Source: JANNRA01 sp031401035 | Lineage (GTDB): Bacteria; Desulfobacterota; Binatia; HRBIN30; CADEER01 | Length of the DNA stretch: 64,000 nt | Assembly: GCA_031401035.1 (NCBI GenBank) | Contig: JANNRA010000226.1 | Coordinates: 1 to 64,000 of the forward strand | Direction of reading: 5' to 3' | Part shown: piece after piece, positions 24,591 to 34,331 of the stretch | Layout of the letters: every line of letters begins with the position of its first letter | How positions within the stretch are numbered: position 1 is the first letter of the stretch | Notes under the pieces: model-generated | Told to the model about the DNA's origin: nothing | The model's database searches: none | The model's input: the letters and a program-made list of their open reading frames with translations, nothing else | Made by a program: the position numbers and the translations under genes

Positions 24591-26114
24591 ATGAGTTACA
24601 GCCACTACGATCGGTTGACGGCGCTCGACGCCTCGTTCCTGGCCCTCGAGGACCAGGTGTCGCACATGCACGTCGGCTCGATCGGCATCTTCGACGCCGC
24701 GCCGTTACGCGGCGCGCATGGGGGTATCGACCACGCGCGCATCGAGGCGTATTCGGAGGCGGCGTTGGCGCGTCTGCCGCGCTTCCGGCAGCGCCTGCAG
24801 TGGGTGCCGCTGTACGGGCGCCCGGTGTGGATCGACGACGAGCGCTTCAACCTGCACTACCACGTCCGCCACACCGCGCTGCCCAAGCCGGGCGACATCC
24901 GTCAGCTCAAGCGCCTGGCCGGGCGGATCATGTCGCAGCAGCTCGACCGCGGCAAACCGCTGTGGGAGATCTGGTACGTCGAGGGTCTCGAGGGTGACCG
25001 CTTCGCCATCATCTCGAAGGTGCATCACTGCATGGTCGACGGCCTGTCGGGGGTCGACCTGATGGCGGCGCTGATGCGTGTCGACGCCGACGCCAGCGTC
25101 GTCCCGGCGCCGGCATGGATACCGCGCCCGGCCCCCGGCCAGGCACAGCTCCTCGCCGACGAGGCGCTGCACCGCGCCGCGCTGCCGCTCGCCGCGGCGC
25201 AGGCTGGACGGGCGGCGTTGGCGCACCCCGGCGCGGCGCTGGAGGCGGGGCGCGACGCGCTGGTCGGCGTCTACGAGGCGCTCAGCGGCGGGCTGACGCC
25301 CGCCTCGTCCTGCCCGCTCAACGTCGCCATCGGCCCGCATCGGCGCTTCGACTGGACGCGCATGGACCTGGCGGCGGTGAAGGGCATCCGCCACGCCCTC
25401 GGCGGCACGGTGAACGACGTCGTGCTGGCCATCGTCGCCGGCGCCCTGCGCCGCTTTCTGCGCCGCCGCGGCGAACGGCCGCAGGACCTCGAGCTGCGCG
25501 CCATGGTGCCGGTCAGCGTGCGCCGCGCCGAGCAGCGCGGCGCCCTCGGCAACCGCGTCTCGTTCGTCCTCGCCGGCCTGCCGGTCGGCGAACGCGACGC
25601 GCGCCAGCGGCTGCACGCCGTCTGCGCGACCACCGCCCAGCTCAAGGGTTCGCAGACCGCGCACGGCACCGAGCTGCTGGAGGAGCTCAGCGACCGCACC
25701 TTCCTCTCGCTGTTCGTCGAGGTGGTCCGCATGGGCGCCCGGGCGCGGTCCTACAACCTGGTGGTCACCAACGTCCCCGGGCCACCGTTCCCGGTTTACT
25801 TCCTCGGCGCGCCGATGCGCGAGGTCTACCCGGTGGTGCCGTTGTACGCCGACCAGGCGCTCGGCATCGCCCTCTTCAGCTACGACGGCGGCCTGTTCTG
25901 GGGCTTCAACGCCGACTGGGACGCCCTGCCCGACCTGTACGACATCGTCGGCCACATCGACGCCGAGTTTCAGACCCTCTGCGCCGCCGCCGGACTCGAC
26001 AGTCCCGCCGCGGCCCCCGCCCCCAGCCGTCGGCGGCAGCGCCGTCCACCCCGCGCCGCGCGCCCCGCCCCCAGGAGGTCCCCACGAACCCGCACCGCCA
26101 AGACCCCCCGCTAG
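24591..26114 (+). CDS. Wax ester synthase / diacylglycerol acyltransferase (WS/DGAT)
   Basis: It joins an acyl-CoA to a fatty alcohol or diacylglycerol to make wax esters or triacylglycerol at the inner membrane. The 507-aa product carries the catalytic HHxxxDG motif as HHCMVDG (145-151), the N-terminal LDASFLALED block, GTVNDVVLAIVAGALRRFL, and the late block SYNLVVTNVPGPPFPVYFLG. The C-terminal 35 residues are an extra Arg/Pro/Lys-rich tail. An ATG with CGGAGG six bases upstream sets the start. It diverges from the lipid-synthase operon, so it may esterify that operon's product. Its end overlaps the proposed apbE start by 31 bases. Confidence 0.92.
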   Translation: MSYSHYDRLTALDASFLALEDQVSHMHVGSIGIFDAAPLRGAHGGIDHARIEAYSEAALARLPRFRQRLQWVPLYGRPVWIDDERFNLHYHVRHTALPKPGDIRQLKRLAGRIMSQQLDRGKPLWEIWYVEGLEGDRFAIISKVHHCMVDGLSGVDLMAALMRVDADASVVPAPAWIPRPAPGQAQLLADEALHRAALPLAAAQAGRAALAHPGAALEAGRDALVGVYEALSGGLTPASSCPLNVAIGPHRRFDWTRMDLAAVKGIRHALGGTVNDVVLAIVAGALRRFLRRRGERPQDLELRAMVPVSVRRAEQRGALGNRVSFVLAGLPVGERDARQRLHAVCATTAQLKGSQTAHGTELLEELSDRTFLSLFVEVVRMGARARSYNLVVTNVPGPPFPVYFLGAPMREVYPVVPLYADQALGIALFSYDGGLFWGFNADWDALPDLYDIVGHIDAEFQTLCAAAGLDSPAAAPAPSRRRQRRPPRAARPAPRRSPRTRTAKTPR

Positions 26115-27130
26115 GGCGCTCGCGCCCGCGCTCGCACTCGCGCCGCGAGGCGCTGCGGGTGTTCGCCGTCAGCGGCGCCGCGGCGCTGGCCTGGGCGGTG
26201 GGCCGGCGCCGCTTCGGCGCCGCCGCGCCGGTGACGCGCAGGCGCCTCATGATGGGCACCGGCATCACGCTCACCGTCGTCGGCACCGATGGCGAGGCGG
26301 CGGCGGCGGCGGCCGATGCGACGCTGGCGGAGATGGATGGGTTGGAAGCGCTGCTCAGCGCCTACCGCCCCGACAGCCAGGTCTCGCGCCTGAACGCCGC
26401 CGGCCGCCTCGACGCCCCGGCGCCGGCGCTGCTCGAGGTCCTGCGCCTGGCGGCGCGGGTCAGCGAGTTGGGCGGCGGGCGCTTCGACCTCACCGTCCAG
26501 CCGCTGCTCGACCTCTACGCCGGCCAGGCCTGCTGGCGCGCCGCGGCGCCGGCGCCGCAGGCGGTGGAGGCGGCGCGCGCGCAGGTCGACTATCGCGCCC
26601 TGCGCCTCGACGCCGCCGCGGTGACGTTGGCGCGTCCCGGCATGCGCGTCACCGTCGACGGCATCGCCACGGGCTACATCATCGACCGCGGCGTGGCGGT
26701 GCTGCGCGCCCGCGGTTTCGACAATCTGCTCGTCGACGTCGGCGGCGACATCCTGGTCGGCGGCGGGCCCGCCCCGGAACGGGCGTGGCGTATCGGCCTG
26801 CGCAATCCGCGCTCCGGTCCGCCGCTGCTCGGCCGTATCGAGGCGCGCGACTGCGCCGTCGCCACCTCGGGCGACTACATGCACGCCTTCAGCGCCGATC
26901 GCCGCCAGCACCATATCGTCGATCCGCGCACCGGCTACTCGCCGCCCGAGCTGGCGAGCAGTACGGTCATCGCCCCTGACGCCGCCAGCGCCGACGCGCT
27001 CTCGACGCTGACCCTGGTGCTCGGCGCGCGCCGCGGCCGCGAGCTGCTCGAGTCACTGCCCGGCTGCGAGGGCTACTTCGTCGGCAAGGACCTGGCCGCG
27101 ACGCGCACCAGCGGCTTCGTCCTGCTCTGA
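26084..27130 (+). CDS. apbE: FAD:protein FMN transferase ApbE (possible ACG start)
   Basis: ApbE attaches FMN to Ser/Thr of RnfD and RnfG at the outer face of the membrane. The 348-aa product has a twin-arginine-like signal (SRREALRVFAVSGAAALAWA), MGTGITLTVVG, VDGIATGYIIDRGV and the C-terminal DPRTGYSP and TLVLG motifs. No ATG, GTG or TTG stands in a sensible place before the signal peptide. An in-frame ACG at 26084 follows AGGAGG (26073-26078) by 5 bases, so I place the start there; a sequencing error of ATG is the alternative. It leads the rnf operon, two bases ahead of rnfB, and both predicted FMN-carrying subunits are encoded downstream. Confidence 0.85.
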   Translation, partial: TNPHRQDPPLGRSRPRSHSRREALRVFAVSGAAALAWAVGRRRFGAAAPVTRRRLMMGTGITLTVVGTDGEAAAAAADATLAEMDGLEALLSAYRPDSQVSRLNAAGRLDAPAPALLEVLRLAARVSELGGGRFDLTVQPLLDLYAGQACWRAAAPAPQAVEAARAQVDYRALRLDAAAVTLARPGMRVTVDGIATGYIIDRGVAVLRARGFDNLLVDVGGDILVGGGPAPERAWRIGLRNPRSGPPLLGRIEARDCAVATSGDYMHAFSADRRQHHIVDPRTGYSPPELASSTVIAPDAASADALSTLTLVLGARRGRELLESLPGCEGYFVGKDLAATRTSGFVLL

Positions 27131-27132
27131 GC

Positions 27133-27996
27133 ATGCTAGTCCTCAACGCCGTCGCCGTGCTGGGAGGTCTGACGCTGGCGCTCGCCTCGCTGCTGGTACT
27201 CGCCAACCGCACGCTGTGGGTGGCCGAGGATCCGCGCATCGATCTCGTCGAAGCCATGCTGCCGCACGCCAACTGCGGCGCCTGCGGCAAGCCCGGCTGC
27301 CGACCCTTCGCCGAAGCGTTGGTGGCGGGCGAGGTGTCGCCCGGCCAGTGCTCGGTGAGTACCGACGACGGCCGCGCCCGCATCGCCGCCTTCCTCGGCG
27401 TCGCCGTCGGCGCGGTGGAGAAGCGCGTCGCACGCCTCGCCTGCGCCGGCGGCAGCAATGTCGCCCGCCAGCACGCCCGCTACAGCGGCAGCGCATCGTG
27501 CCGCGCCGCGGCGCAGGTGGCGGGCGGCGGCAAGAGCTGCTTCTGGGGCTGCCTCGGGCTCGGCGACTGCGCCACGGCGTGCGACTTCGACGCCATCCGC
27601 ATGAACGCGCACGACCTGCCGGTGGTCGACGAGGCGCGCTGCACCGCCTGCGGCGATTGCGTCGTCGCCTGCCCGAAGGACCTCTTCTCCATTCACGCCG
27701 CCAGCCACCGCTTGTGGGTGGCATGCCGCTCGCGCGAGGCCGGCGACGCCCTGCTGGCCGACTGCCGCGTCGCCTGCACCGCCTGCGGCCGCTGCGCCGC
27801 CGACGCGCCGGCGCTGATCGCCATGCGCGACAACCTGCCGGTGGTCGACTACGGCGGCGCGCACGCGACGCGCGCACCGATCCAACGCTGTCCGACCGGC
27901 GCCATCGTCTGGCTCGACCCGGTCGCCGGCCTCCTGCACGGCGCCGCGGCGGCGCCGATCATCCGCCAGGGCGCGCTGCCGCTCGCGCCGACCTGA
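27133..27996 (+). CDS. rnfB: Rnf complex iron-sulfur subunit RnfB
   Basis: RnfB is the ferredoxin-facing iron-sulfur subunit of the ferredoxin:NAD oxidoreductase. The 287-aa product starts with one membrane helix (3-25). The RnfB-type four-cysteine cluster site follows (Cys48, Cys51, Cys56, Cys73 in NCGACGKPGC). Then come ferredoxin-like cysteine groups at about 136-150, CTACGDCVVACPKD (170-183) and CRVACTACGRC (211-221). The last group lacks one canonical Cys (CAAD in place of CxxxCP). The start is two bases after the apbE stop. Unusually, rnfB is separated from rnfC by the PFOR gene instead of sitting at an end of a compact rnf cluster. Confidence 0.92.
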   Translation: MLVLNAVAVLGGLTLALASLLVLANRTLWVAEDPRIDLVEAMLPHANCGACGKPGCRPFAEALVAGEVSPGQCSVSTDDGRARIAAFLGVAVGAVEKRVARLACAGGSNVARQHARYSGSASCRAAAQVAGGGKSCFWGCLGLGDCATACDFDAIRMNAHDLPVVDEARCTACGDCVVACPKDLFSIHAASHRLWVACRSREAGDALLADCRVACTACGRCAADAPALIAMRDNLPVVDYGGAHATRAPIQRCPTGAIVWLDPVAGLLHGAAAAPIIRQGALPLAPT

Positions 27997-28018
27997 CACG
28001 ACATTCTCGGGAGTCCGC

Positions 28019-31000
28019 ATGACGCTCTTCTCACTTGGTCGCAAACACGCCGCGGCGCCGGACGCGGCACCGGCGGCGAAGTATCCCGGCACCCGCGCCG
28101 CCCTCGACGGCAACAGCGCCGTGATCATGTGCGAGCGCGAGGCGACCGACGCCGCCGGCGCCTATCCCATCACGCCGTCGACGCAGATGGGCGAGTACTG
28201 GGCCGAGGCGGCCGCCGCCGGCCACCGCAACATCTCCGACCGGCCGCTGATCTTCGTCGAGCCGGAGGGCGAGCATGCCGCCGCCGCGGTCACCGCCGGC
28301 ATGGCGATGACCGGCCTGCGCGCCGCCAACTTCTCCTCCGGGCAGGGCATCGCCTACATGCACGAGTCGCTCTACGCCGCCGTCGGCAAGCGCCTCACCT
28401 ACGTGCTCAACATCGGCGCCCGCGCCATGACCAAGGCGACGCTGAACGTGCACGCCGGGCACGACGACTACCACTGCATCGACGACACCGGCTTCTTTCA
28501 GCTCTTCGCCCGCGACGCGCAGGCGGCCGCCGACCTCAATCTGATCTCGCACCGGCTCGCCGAGTTGTCGCTCACCCCCGGCGCCATCGCCCAGGACGGC
28601 TTTCTCACCACCCACCTGATCGAGTCGCTGCGCGTGCCGGAGCGCGCCCTGATCGCCGAGTACCTGGGCCGCCCGGACGACATCATCGAGACGCCGACGC
28701 CGGCGCAGCGCCTCATCTACGGGCCGACGCGGCGGCGCATTCCGCGCCTCTGGGACGTCGACAATCCGATGATGGTCGGCCTGGTGCAGAACCAGGACGC
28801 CTACATGCAGAGCGTCGCGGCGCAGCGGCCGTTCTTCTTCGACCACGTCCGCGCCCTGGCCGAGCGCGCCTTCGACGAGTTCGCCGCCCTCACCGGGCGG
28901 CGCCACGCGCCGGTGCAGACCTACCGCTGCGACGACGCCGAGTACCTGATCGTCGGTCAGGGCAGCCTGCTGCCGACGGCGGAGGCGGTCGCCGACTACC
29001 TGCGCGAGACGCGCGGGCTGAAGGTCGGCGTCGTCAACCTGGTCATGTTCCGCCCCTTCCCCGCCGACCTGCTCGGCGCCGTGCTGCGCGGCCGCCGCGG
29101 CGTCGCGGTGCTCGAGCGCCTCGACCAGCCGCTGGCCGCCGACCTGCCGCTGATGCGCGAGATCCGCGCCACGCTGAGCAAGTGCCTCGAGAACGGCCGC
29201 GACGCGCAGGCGCCGCCCTATCCGGAGCTCGCCACCTACCGCAGCCTCGACGACGCGCCGCCGCTGTACTCCGGCTCCTTCGGTCTCGGCAGCCGCGACC
29301 TGCAGCCCGAGGGCCTCATCGGCGCGATCGAGAACATGCTGCCCGACGGCGCCCGCAAGCGCATGTTCTATCTCTCCATCGACTTCCTGCGTGAGCGGCC
29401 GATCTCGCCGAAACAGGCGCTGCACCAGGAGGCGATCGCCGACGCCTATCCGCACGTGCGCGGACTGGCCGTGCACGGCTCGGAGAACCCCAACCTGATG
29501 CCGGCCGGCGCCATCACCGTGCGCCTGCACTCCATCGGCGGCTGGGGCGCTATCACCACCGGCAAGAACCTGGCGATGACCCTCTTCGACGTCCTCGGCT
29601 GGCACATCAAGGCCAACCCCAAGTACGGCTCGGAGAAGAAGGGCCAACCGACCACGTACTACCTCTCGGCGGCGCCGCAGCCGATCCGCGTCAACAGCGA
29701 GTACTTCTACGTCGACGTCGTCCTCTCCCCCGACCCCAACGTCTTCCGCCACACCAACGCCGTCGCCGGCCTCAAGGAGGGCGGCGTCTTCGTCATCCAG
29801 AGCGACCGCCCCACCCCCGAGCAGGTCTGGCAGGACATCCCGGCGCTGTTCCAGAAGACCATCATCGACAAGCGCATCCAGCTCTTCGCCCTCGATGCCT
29901 TCGCCATCGCGCGCGCCGAGGCGACCGACGCCGAACTGCAACTGCGTATGCAGGGCATCGCCTTCCAGGGCGCCTTCTTCGCCGCCGCGCCGGTGATGCA
30001 GCAGGCCGGCCTCGACGAGGTGCGGCTGCTCGACGCCGTGCGCACGCAGCTCGAACACAAGTTTGGCGCCAAGGGGCGGCGCGTCGTCGAGGACAACATG
30101 CGCGTCGTGCAGCGCGGCTTCGACGAGCTGCGGGCGATTCCGCACGGGCCGATCACGGCGCCGCGCGCCGGCGAGATGGTCGCTGGGGGCGAGCCGGCCC
30201 TGCCGGTGATGGTGAAGGCGCTGCCGCGCAGCCAGGCGCCGCTCGCCGACGTGCACCGCTTCTGGGAGCAGACCGGCAGCTTCTACGCCCGCGGCATGGG
30301 CAACGACTCCCTCACCGACCCCTTCATCGGCCTCGGCGTCATGCCGGCCAGCACGGCGTTGTTCCGCGACATGACGGCGATCCGCTTCTCGCACCCGGAG
30401 TGGATCGCCGCCAACTGCACCGCCTGCGGCGCCTGCTACACCGCCTGCCCCGACACCGCCATCCCCGGCCTGGTGAACGACATCGCCCAGGTCCTCGACA
30501 CCGCCGTGGCGCGGGTGCGCAAGCACGGCCAGGCGCTGGAGCACCTGCCGAAGGCGGTGCGCCTGATCGAACGCGACCTGCGCGCGCGGCTCGCCGCGGC
30601 CCAGGAGCACGACGACGTCGCGCCGCTGCTGGCGCAGGCGATCACCGCCGTCGCCGAGCAGAGCCCGCTGCAGGACGCGGCGCGCCAGGGGCTCGACAGC
30701 GAGCTCGCCCTGTTGCGCGCCGAGCTGGGCGACTTTCGCTTCGCCCGCACGCGCCCCTACTTCACCGTCCCCGAGCAGCAGCGCCCGGGCGGCGGCGGGC
30801 TGCTGTCGATCACCGTCAATCCGTACACCTGCAAGGGCTGCATGGAGTGCGTCGAGGTCTGCAACGACGACGCCCTGCGGCCGGTGCCGCAGACCGAGGC
30901 CTCGATCGCCCGCCTGCGCCGCGAGTGGGACTTCTGGCTCGACCTGCCCACCACGCCGCCGGCGTACAGTCGCATCAGCAACCTCGAGGAGGGCATCGGC

Positions 31001-32974
31001 GCCCTCGAGACGCTGTTGCTCGACAAGCGCAACTACCTGTCCTTCGCCAGCGGCGACGGCGCCTGCCTGGGCTGCGCCGAGAAGACCGTCGTGCACCTGT
31101 TCGTCGCCACCGTCGAGGCGCTGATGCGGCCGCGCGTCGAACGCCACCTAGCGCACCTCGACGACCTCGTCGTACGCCTCGAGCGGCACATCCAGCTGAC
31201 GCTGGTGCGCGAGATCGACGTCGGCGACGGCCCGACCATGCAGCGCATTCTCGCCGAGCTCGGCACCGGCGACGTGACGCTCGCCGACCTGGCGGCGCGC
31301 GTCGAGCAGGCGGGCGGCAGCGAGCCGCTCGATCGCGACTGGCTGCGCCGCGTCACGACCCTGATCACGACCCTCAAGGACCTCGCCTGGCGCTACCGCG
31401 ATGGCACCGGCGGCCGCGGCCGCGCCACGATGGGGATGGTCAACGCCACCGGCTGCACCTCGGTCTGGGCCAGCACCTACCCGTTCAACCCCTACCCGTT
31501 CCCGTGGGCCAACCATCTCTTCCAGGACGCGCCGTCGGTGGCGATGGGCGTCTTCGAAGGCCACATGGCGCAGATGGCCGAGGGCTTCCGCGCCGTGCGC
31601 CACGCCGAGCTCGAGCTCGCCGGCCAGTACCGCCCGGACGAACACGACGCGGCGCTGAGCGGTCTCGAGTGGCGCCACTTCAGCGACGCGGAATGGGCGC
31701 TGTGCCCGCCCGTCGTCGCCGTCGGCGGCGACGGCGCGATGTACGACATCGGCTTCCAGAACCTGTCGCGGGCGATGGCCTCCGGCATGCCGATCAAGGT
31801 GCTGGTGGTCGACACGCAGGTGTACTCCAACACCGGCGGCCAGGCCTGCACCTCCGGGTTTCTCGGCCAGATCTCCGACATGGCGCAGTTCGGCGCCGCC
31901 GCGCAGGGCAAGCAGGAACCGCGCAAGGAGATCGGCCTGATCGGCATGGCGCACCGCACGACCTTCGTCATGCAGAGCACCGTCGCGCACGCCAACCACA
32001 TGATCGAGGGCTTCATCCGCGGCCTGCGGGCGCGGCGGCCGGCGCTGTTCAACCTCTACACCTCCTGCCAGCCCGAGCACGGCATCGCCGACGACGTCAG
32101 CACGCGCCAGGCGAAGCTGGCGGTCGAGTCGCGCGCCTATCCGCTCTTCCGCTACGACCCGGCCGGCGGCACGACGCTGGCGGAGTGCTTCGACCTGCAG
32201 GGCAACCCCGCCCTCGACGCCGACTGGCCGACCTACACCCTCGCCTACCGCGACGGCGACGCCCTGCGGCAGATGGAGCTGCCGCTCACCTTCGCCGACT
32301 TCGCGCTCACCGAGGTGCGCTTCCGCAAGCACTTCCGCGCCGCGCCGCCGGACACCTGGAGCGAGGCGATGATGCCGCTGGCGGACTTCCTCGCCCTCGA
32401 CGCCGAGGCGCGCGTCGGACGCTTCCCCTACGTCTGGACGGTCGGCCGCGAGCAGGCGCTCTCGCGCCTGTTGGTCGACCAGGTCATCGTCGCCTCCTGC
32501 GAGGATCGCCGCGCGTTCTGGACCATGCTGCGCGCCCTCGCCGGCCACGGCGCCGCCTCGCGCGAGGCGCTCGAACAGGAGGTGCGCGAGGAGGTGGTCG
32601 GCAAGGTGGTGGCCGGCATCCTGCACCTCGCCGGCGGCGCCGGCGACGGGCTGCGCGCGCTGGCCGGCGTCGGCGCCGCGGCCCCGCCGCCCCCCGCGAG
32701 CGCGGCGGCGCCCGGCGCGGCGGGCGATCTGGCGGCGTGGGTCGGCCGCGACGCCTGCACCGCCTGCGACGAGTGCATGAAGATCAACCCGAAGATCTTC
32801 GCCTACAACGCCAACCACAAGGCGCACATCATCAACGCCGACGCCGGCCCCTACCGCGACCTGGTGCTGGCGGCGGAGAAGTGCACCGCGCAGGTGATCC
32901 ACCCCGGCCTGCCGCGCCGCCGCGACGACAAGGACGTCGAGAAGTGGATCGCGCGCGCGACGCCGTTCAACTGA
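28019..32974 (+). CDS. nifJ: Pyruvate:ferredoxin (flavodoxin) oxidoreductase, extended form
   Basis: It oxidises pyruvate with CoA to acetyl-CoA and CO2, reducing ferredoxin. At 1651 aa it is about 450 aa longer than ordinary one-chain PFOR. Recognisable parts in order: pyruvate domain (YPITPSTQMGEYWAEAA, near residue 50), CoA and gamma-type domains (about 490-720), two-cluster ferredoxin domain (CTACGACYTACP near 800 and CKGCMECVEVC near 940), and the ThDP domain (GDGAMYDIGFQNLSR and NTGGQA near 1240-1280). Two insertions stand out: a helical stretch of about 110 residues between the two cluster motifs, and a C-terminal single-cluster ferredoxin-like domain (CTACDECMKINPKIF, near 1580). It lies inside the rnf operon, so its electrons are likely delivered to Rnf and FNR. 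Confidence 0.92.
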   Translation: MTLFSLGRKHAAAPDAAPAAKYPGTRAALDGNSAVIMCEREATDAAGAYPITPSTQMGEYWAEAAAAGHRNISDRPLIFVEPEGEHAAAAVTAGMAMTGLRAANFSSGQGIAYMHESLYAAVGKRLTYVLNIGARAMTKATLNVHAGHDDYHCIDDTGFFQLFARDAQAAADLNLISHRLAELSLTPGAIAQDGFLTTHLIESLRVPERALIAEYLGRPDDIIETPTPAQRLIYGPTRRRIPRLWDVDNPMMVGLVQNQDAYMQSVAAQRPFFFDHVRALAERAFDEFAALTGRRHAPVQTYRCDDAEYLIVGQGSLLPTAEAVADYLRETRGLKVGVVNLVMFRPFPADLLGAVLRGRRGVAVLERLDQPLAADLPLMREIRATLSKCLENGRDAQAPPYPELATYRSLDDAPPLYSGSFGLGSRDLQPEGLIGAIENMLPDGARKRMFYLSIDFLRERPISPKQALHQEAIADAYPHVRGLAVHGSENPNLMPAGAITVRLHSIGGWGAITTGKNLAMTLFDVLGWHIKANPKYGSEKKGQPTTYYLSAAPQPIRVNSEYFYVDVVLSPDPNVFRHTNAVAGLKEGGVFVIQSDRPTPEQVWQDIPALFQKTIIDKRIQLFALDAFAIARAEATDAELQLRMQGIAFQGAFFAAAPVMQQAGLDEVRLLDAVRTQLEHKFGAKGRRVVEDNMRVVQRGFDELRAIPHGPITAPRAGEMVAGGEPALPVMVKALPRSQAPLADVHRFWEQTGSFYARGMGNDSLTDPFIGLGVMPASTALFRDMTAIRFSHPEWIAANCTACGACYTACPDTAIPGLVNDIAQVLDTAVARVRKHGQALEHLPKAVRLIERDLRARLAAAQEHDDVAPLLAQAITAVAEQSPLQDAARQGLDSELALLRAELGDFRFARTRPYFTVPEQQRPGGGGLLSITVNPYTCKGCMECVEVCNDDALRPVPQTEASIARLRREWDFWLDLPTTPPAYSRISNLEEGIGALETLLLDKRNYLSFASGDGACLGCAEKTVVHLFVATVEALMRPRVERHLAHLDDLVVRLERHIQLTLVREIDVGDGPTMQRILAELGTGDVTLADLAARVEQAGGSEPLDRDWLRRVTTLITTLKDLAWRYRDGTGGRGRATMGMVNATGCTSVWASTYPFNPYPFPWANHLFQDAPSVAMGVFEGHMAQMAEGFRAVRHAELELAGQYRPDEHDAALSGLEWRHFSDAEWALCPPVVAVGGDGAMYDIGFQNLSRAMASGMPIKVLVVDTQVYSNTGGQACTSGFLGQISDMAQFGAAAQGKQEPRKEIGLIGMAHRTTFVMQSTVAHANHMIEGFIRGLRARRPALFNLYTSCQPEHGIADDVSTRQAKLAVESRAYPLFRYDPAGGTTLAECFDLQGNPALDADWPTYTLAYRDGDALRQMELPLTFADFALTEVRFRKHFRAAPPDTWSEAMMPLADFLALDAEARVGRFPYVWTVGREQALSRLLVDQVIVASCEDRRAFWTMLRALAGHGAASREALEQEVREEVVGKVVAGILHLAGGAGDGLRALAGVGAAAPPPPASAAAPGAAGDLAAWVGRDACTACDECMKINPKIFAYNANHKAHIINADAGPYRDLVLAAEKCTAQVIHPGLPRRRDDKDVEKWIARATPFN

Positions 32975-32978
32975 CGCG

Positions 32979-34331
32979 ATGGACCTGCTGGGCTTGAAGA
33001 CCTTTCGCCACGGCGTCCACCCGCCGGAGGCGAAGGACGACACGCGCGAGTTGCCGATTCGGCAGTTCCCGTTCGCGCCGTTGCTGGTCGTGCCGCTGCT
33101 GCAACACATCGGCGCGCCGGCGCTGCCGCTGGTGCACGACGGCCAGGAGGTGGGACGCGGCGCGTGCATCGCGCGGCCCGACGGCCGCCTCTCGGTGGCC
33201 ATGCACGCGCCCGCCTCCGGCGTCGTGCGCCGCGTCGCGCTGGCCCCGAGCATCAGCGGCCGCATGGTGCCGGCGGTCTATCTGGATCCGTTTCCCGGCT
33301 CGACCCAGGAGGTCGCCGAGGGCGCCCCGTGCCCCCTCGACGCCGCGCCGGCGGCGATCCTCGCCGCCATCCAGGCCGCCGGCATCGTCGGCCTCGGCGG
33401 CGCCGGCTTCCCGACGCACGTCAAGCTGACGGTGCCGCCGGAGAAGGCGGTCGAGGCGCTGATCGTCAACGGCGTCGAGTGCGAACCGTACCTGACCACC
33501 GATCATCGCGTCATGCTCGAGCAGCGCGACGACATCTTCACCGGCCTGCGCTATCTGCTGGCGGTGAGCGGCGCCCGCCGCGCCATCCTCGCCGTCGAGG
33601 CCAACAAGCCCGACGCCGCGGCGCACCTGCGCGCCGGGCTGCCCGCCGACCTGGCGGCGACGGTGGCGGTCGAGCTGCTGCGCGTGAAGTATCCACAGGG
33701 GGCGGAGAAGATGCTGGTCACCGCCCTGCTCGGCCGCGAGGTGCCGTCCGGCGGCCTGCCGCTCGACGTCGGCGCCCTCTGCATCAACGTCGCCACCACG
33801 GCCGAGATCGGCCGCCTGTTGCCGCACGGGCGCGGCATCGTCGAGCGCGTCGTCACCGTCGGCGGCCCGGCGGTGCGACGCCCGGGCAACTACCGGGTGC
33901 CGATCGGCACGCCGCTGCGCTTCCTGCTCGACACCGTCGGCCTCAGCGGGGACGTCAACCGCGTCTTTCTCGGCGGGCCGATGATGGGCCAGGCGGCGCC
34001 GAGCCTCGACATCGCGGTGACCAAGGGCGTTTCGGGGGTCATCGCCTTCACCGACCACGAGGCGGCGCGGGCGACACGCCACGAGTACCCGTGCATTCGC
34101 TGCGGCTATTGTCTCGACGCCTGCCCGATCTTCCTCGATCCGGCGACGCTGCATGCCCTGGCGCGCAACGAGGCCTACCCGCGCATGGCCGCCGAGCAGC
34201 ATCTGCTCGACTGCTTCGAGTGCGGCGCCTGCGCCTTCGTCTGCCCGGCGCATCTGCCGCTGGTGCAGCAGTTCCGCGTCGCCAAGGCGGCGCTGCGCAA
34301 GGCGGCGAAGGCCGCGGCGGTATCCGCATGA
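32979..34331 (+). CDS. rnfC: Rnf complex NADH-binding subunit RnfC
   Basis: RnfC carries the NAD(H)/FMN site of Rnf on the cytoplasmic side. The 450-aa product shows GLGGAGFPTHVKL and NGVECEPYLTTDHR of the flavin/NAD-binding domain. Two 4Fe-4S sites follow near the C-terminus, CIRCGYCLDACP and CFECGACAFVCP. The ATG lies four bases after the PFOR stop, and the stop overlaps rnfD (ATGA). The length is typical of compact RnfC proteins without the long Ala/Lys-rich tail of gammaproteobacterial forms. Confidence 0.94.
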   Translation: MDLLGLKTFRHGVHPPEAKDDTRELPIRQFPFAPLLVVPLLQHIGAPALPLVHDGQEVGRGACIARPDGRLSVAMHAPASGVVRRVALAPSISGRMVPAVYLDPFPGSTQEVAEGAPCPLDAAPAAILAAIQAAGIVGLGGAGFPTHVKLTVPPEKAVEALIVNGVECEPYLTTDHRVMLEQRDDIFTGLRYLLAVSGARRAILAVEANKPDAAAHLRAGLPADLAATVAVELLRVKYPQGAEKMLVTALLGREVPSGGLPLDVGALCINVATTAEIGRLLPHGRGIVERVVTVGGPAVRRPGNYRVPIGTPLRFLLDTVGLSGDVNRVFLGGPMMGQAAPSLDIAVTKGVSGVIAFTDHEAARATRHEYPCIRCGYCLDACPIFLDPATLHALARNEAYPRMAAEQHLLDCFECGACAFVCPAHLPLVQQFRVAKAALRKAAKAAAVSA

